Shown one piece after another: positions 61,939 through 64,000 of a stretch of 64,000 nt of DNA. Each line of letters starts with the position of its first letter. Position 1 is the stretch's first letter. Made by a program: the position numbers and the translations under genes. The notes under the pieces were generated by a model. It saw only the letters and a list, made by a program, of their open reading frames with translations, searched no databases and was not told where the DNA came from. Source of the DNA: G965195345 sp965277625 (GTDB taxonomy: Bacteria > Pseudomonadota > Gammaproteobacteria > CAKMZV01); NCBI GenBank assembly GCA_965277625.1, contig OZ255827.1, forward strand, positions 1,054,001-1,118,000, in the 5' to 3' direction.

Positions 61939-62710
61939 TATAAAAGTGTTAAAGAAAATGGTGAGTGATGGGGAAGCGGTTGCCGTGTTGACAGCTTACG
62001 ACGCTTCAATGGCAGCCGTGCAACAACGCACCAAAGTAGATGCCATTTTGGTTGGTGATTCTTTGGGTATGGTGATTCAAGGCCATGCCGACACTTTGCC
62101 CGTGACATTGGATGATATGGTCTATCATACAGCAAATGTCAAACGCGGCGCGCCTCAAACCTTTGTCATTGCCGATATGCCGTTTATGAGCACCGTGACG
62201 GTTGAGCGAGGCATCGATGGCGCACAAAAACTGATGCAACAAGGGCACGCCGATATGATTAAAATCGAAGGCGCCGAAGAGAATACCCTGGCAATGATTC
62301 AAACCTTAACGCGCGCTGATGTGCCAATTTGTGGACACTTGGGTTTGCAACCGCAGTCAGTCAAACGCTTAGGTGGGTTTAAAATGATGGGCGTTGAAGC
62401 CGCTGAAGCCACTGCCATATTTAACAATGCCCAAGCGTTGCGCCAAGCGGGCGCACAAATGTTGGTATTAGAATGCGTGCCAGCAGACCTTGCCGAGCGT
62501 ATAAGCGACGATTGGCGCGAGCACGGCGTGGTGATCGGCATTGGTGCTGGCAACCGTTGTCACGGGCAAGTGCTCGTCGCCTACGATGTTTTGGGTTTGT
62601 CGTCCTACGTGCCTAAATTTGCCAAAAATTTTCTGGCAGACACAGCAGACATTGAAGCGGCTTTTCAAGCCTATGTGACAGCGGTCAAGCAGAGAACCTT
62701 TCCCGAATAA
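61931..62710 (+). CDS. panB: 3-methyl-2-oxobutanoate hydroxymethyltransferase
   Basis: A 259-residue enzyme that makes ketopantoate from alpha-ketoisovalerate and methylene-tetrahydrofolate, the first committed step to pantothenate. Motifs are AVLTAYDASMA, GDSLGMVIQGHADTLPVTLDDMVYH, the metal-binding IKIEGAEE region, and GHLGLQPQSV. ATG 61931 follows TTGGAG by 9 nt, whereas the TTG at 61916 is inside that site, so the shorter form is chosen. It overlaps the end of folK and is followed 7 nt later by panC. panD is not in the window. Confidence 0.96.
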   Translation: MNNIKVLKKMVSDGEAVAVLTAYDASMAAVQQRTKVDAILVGDSLGMVIQGHADTLPVTLDDMVYHTANVKRGAPQTFVIADMPFMSTVTVERGIDGAQKLMQQGHADMIKIEGAEENTLAMIQTLTRADVPICGHLGLQPQSVKRLGGFKMMGVEAAEATAIFNNAQALRQAGAQMLVLECVPADLAERISDDWREHGVVIGIGAGNRCHGQVLVAYDVLGLSSYVPKFAKNFLADTADIEAAFQAYVTAVKQRTFPE

Positions 62711-62717
62711 GCCATTG

Positions 62718-63560
62718 ATGAAGCAGTTTAAACGTATTGAAGACGTGCAATCGTGGATACACCAATGCCACGAACAAGGATTGACCACGGCCTTTGTGCC
62801 AACCATGGGTGATTTGCACGCTGGGCATTTGACTTTAATTGAGGCAGCCAAACAACACGCCGATAAAGTCATTGTCAGTATTTTTGTCAATCCCCTGCAG
62901 TTTTCGCCGATGGAAGATTTTTCGCGCTATCCGCGCATACTCGACCAAGATTTGCAACGCTTACAACAACAAGCGTGTGATGCGGTGTTTTTACCCACTG
63001 AAGCGACGCTTTATCCTGAAGGCAAAGCCAATGTTGTAAAAATAGACCCACCTGCCTATTTAAATCAGCAACTTTGTGCCAAATCGCGACCCCATTTTTT
63101 TACTGGGGTGGTCACAGTCATTCATAAATTGTTTGATGCCGTCCCAGCCAAGCATGCATTTTTTGGCGAGAAAGACTATCAACAACTGCTCATCATTAAG
63201 AAAGTGGCACAAGGTCTGCCCATAGACATAACCATACACGGCGTACCAACGCAACGCGAGCCCGATGGATTGGCCATGAGTTCGCGTAATCGTTACTTGG
63301 ATGCGACGCAACGCCAAACCGCCAGCGGCATTTATAAAGTCATGGTAGAGGCGTGTGCTGAAGCCCACAGCGGCGTATCATTGCTTGAGATAGGGCAAAA
63401 ACACCAAAAAGCGCTACAAGATAGGGGTTTTGTCATTGATTACTTTGAATTTCGTCATGCAGACGATTTATCGGTGGCGCACGATGTTTCGCGTCCCCTT
63501 CGTTTGTTTGTGGCAGTATTTTTGGACGAGACACGTTTAATCGATAACTTGGCGGTCTGA
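62718..63560 (+). CDS. panC: Pantoate-beta-alanine ligase (pantothenate synthetase)
   Basis: A 280-residue ATP-dependent ligase that joins pantoate and beta-alanine to pantothenate through a pantoyl-adenylate. The nucleotidyltransferase signature is FVPTMGDLHAGHLTLI (HIGH-like). VSIFVNPLQFSPMEDFSRYPR binds pantoate. FFGEKDYQQLLII and the KMSKS-like GLAMSSRNRYL follow. Length fits the family (E. coli 283). I start at ATG 62718; a TTG one codon earlier is unnecessary. It is adjacent to panB in the usual panBC arrangement. Confidence 0.96.
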   Translation: MKQFKRIEDVQSWIHQCHEQGLTTAFVPTMGDLHAGHLTLIEAAKQHADKVIVSIFVNPLQFSPMEDFSRYPRILDQDLQRLQQQACDAVFLPTEATLYPEGKANVVKIDPPAYLNQQLCAKSRPHFFTGVVTVIHKLFDAVPAKHAFFGEKDYQQLLIIKKVAQGLPIDITIHGVPTQREPDGLAMSSRNRYLDATQRQTASGIYKVMVEACAEAHSGVSLLEIGQKHQKALQDRGFVIDYFEFRHADDLSVAHDVSRPLRLFVAVFLDETRLIDNLAV

Positions 63561-63589
63561 GTCAGCTTTTTGACCTCAGTAAAGTGGCA

Positions 63590-64000
63590 ATGAATAAAAA
63601 GATTATCAGATTTTTAGGTTCAATGGATTTGGCCATCACCTTGCTGGTCATGCTGGCGTTGGCGTCTGTGATTGGTACCATGGTCAAGCAAAACGAAGCT
63701 TGGTCAGACTATGAGCTGAAATTTGGACCTTTCTGGTTTCGCGTTTATGAACAATTAAGCATTTACGACGTTTACAGCGCGCCGTGGTTTTTGCTGGTTT
63801 TGATTTTCCTGTTGTTCTCTACCTCGCTGTGCGTTTGGCGCAATGCCCCAACGTTTATAAAGGAGATGCGCACAAAATATTTTAACCATGCCGTTGACCA
63901 ACTGCGGTTGTTTAAATGCCGTTATGAATGCAAAGGTCCGCCCAAACACTCGCTCGAGTATTTTAAAGAACGTTTGCAGGCCGAAGGCTTTAAGGTGCGA
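63590..64000 (+). CDS. ResB-like cytochrome c biogenesis protein, N-terminal part (3' end outside window)
   Basis: The frame stays open to the end of the window (137 codons). The N-terminus RFLGSMDLAITLLVMLALASVIGTMVKQ is the first transmembrane helix and lead-in of the ResB/Ccs1 family (shown as two stretches, RFLGSMDLAITLL then ASVIGTMVKQN). A second hydrophobic segment, FLLVLIFLLFSTSLCVWR, follows near residue 72. ResB works with a CcsA/ResC-type protein to deliver heme to apocytochrome c outside the membrane (system II). The start ATG 63590 is 29 nt after panC; no strong ribosome site is seen. The assignment rests on the N-terminal quarter only. Confidence 0.8.
   Translation, partial: MNKKIIRFLGSMDLAITLLVMLALASVIGTMVKQNEAWSDYELKFGPFWFRVYEQLSIYDVYSAPWFLLVLIFLLFSTSLCVWRNAPTFIKEMRTKYFNHAVDQLRLFKCRYECKGPPKHSLEYFKERLQAEGFKVR

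Overview
The window looks like part of a gammaproteobacterial chromosome. The gene set (cysJ-cysI-cysG, anmK next to an M23 peptidase, tusA, umuDC, mutS, purH, and pcnB-folK-panB-panC followed by a ResB-type gene) and the moderately AT-rich composition point there. I cannot name a genus. No integrase, transposase, phage gene or CRISPR array was recognised.

1-30870: four giant paralogous genes in tandem on the + strand (the first is cut by the window edge; the others encode about 3507, 2040 and 3460 residues). The three complete ones start with an unusually long N-terminal region before a lipoprotein lipobox, followed by 15-20 or more cadherin/tandem-95-like domains of about 93 residues. Two of them also carry C-type-lectin-like modules. 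All four end in an FnIII-like segment with a close cysteine pair and exactly seven FG-GAP blades. They are probably surface lipoproteins for adhesion or recognition. The repeat DNA shows strong homogenisation: a 561-bp array, a 1134-bp four-domain cassette shared between two genes and tripled in one, and twenty domains of exactly 279 bp in another.

31254-41763: housekeeping and sulfur genes. These are a 1-Cys peroxiredoxin, a cysJ-cysI-cysG assimilatory sulfite reductase operon, a DUF481-like outer-membrane protein, and a leftward block of a TsaC/YrdC-family protein, a low-molecular-weight phosphatase, anmK, an M23 peptidase and tusA. anmK appears to use a rare AUU start behind a perfect Shine-Dalgarno sequence.

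42008-51882: an accessory-looking stretch that begins at tRNA-Ser(UGA). It holds a frameshifted zinc-ribbon gene, an overlapping pair of putative nucleases (PD-(D/E)XK-like and GIY-YIG), an umuD-umuC-SRAP translesion operon, and three paralogous membrane-anchored pentapeptide-repeat proteins with about 97, 43 and 13 repeats. The nuclease pair and the pentapeptide trio are the best candidates for an uncharacterised system.

52024-64000: core metabolism. This covers glutathione-dependent formaldehyde detoxification (class III alcohol dehydrogenase plus S-formylglutathione hydrolase), yidD, tRNA-Pro(GGG) with a clear terminator, a Tas-like aldo/keto reductase, mutS and purH leftward, then pcnB-folK-panB-panC and the start of a ResB-like gene rightward. 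The purH leader holds a short His-containing ORF and stem-loops that could be regulatory.
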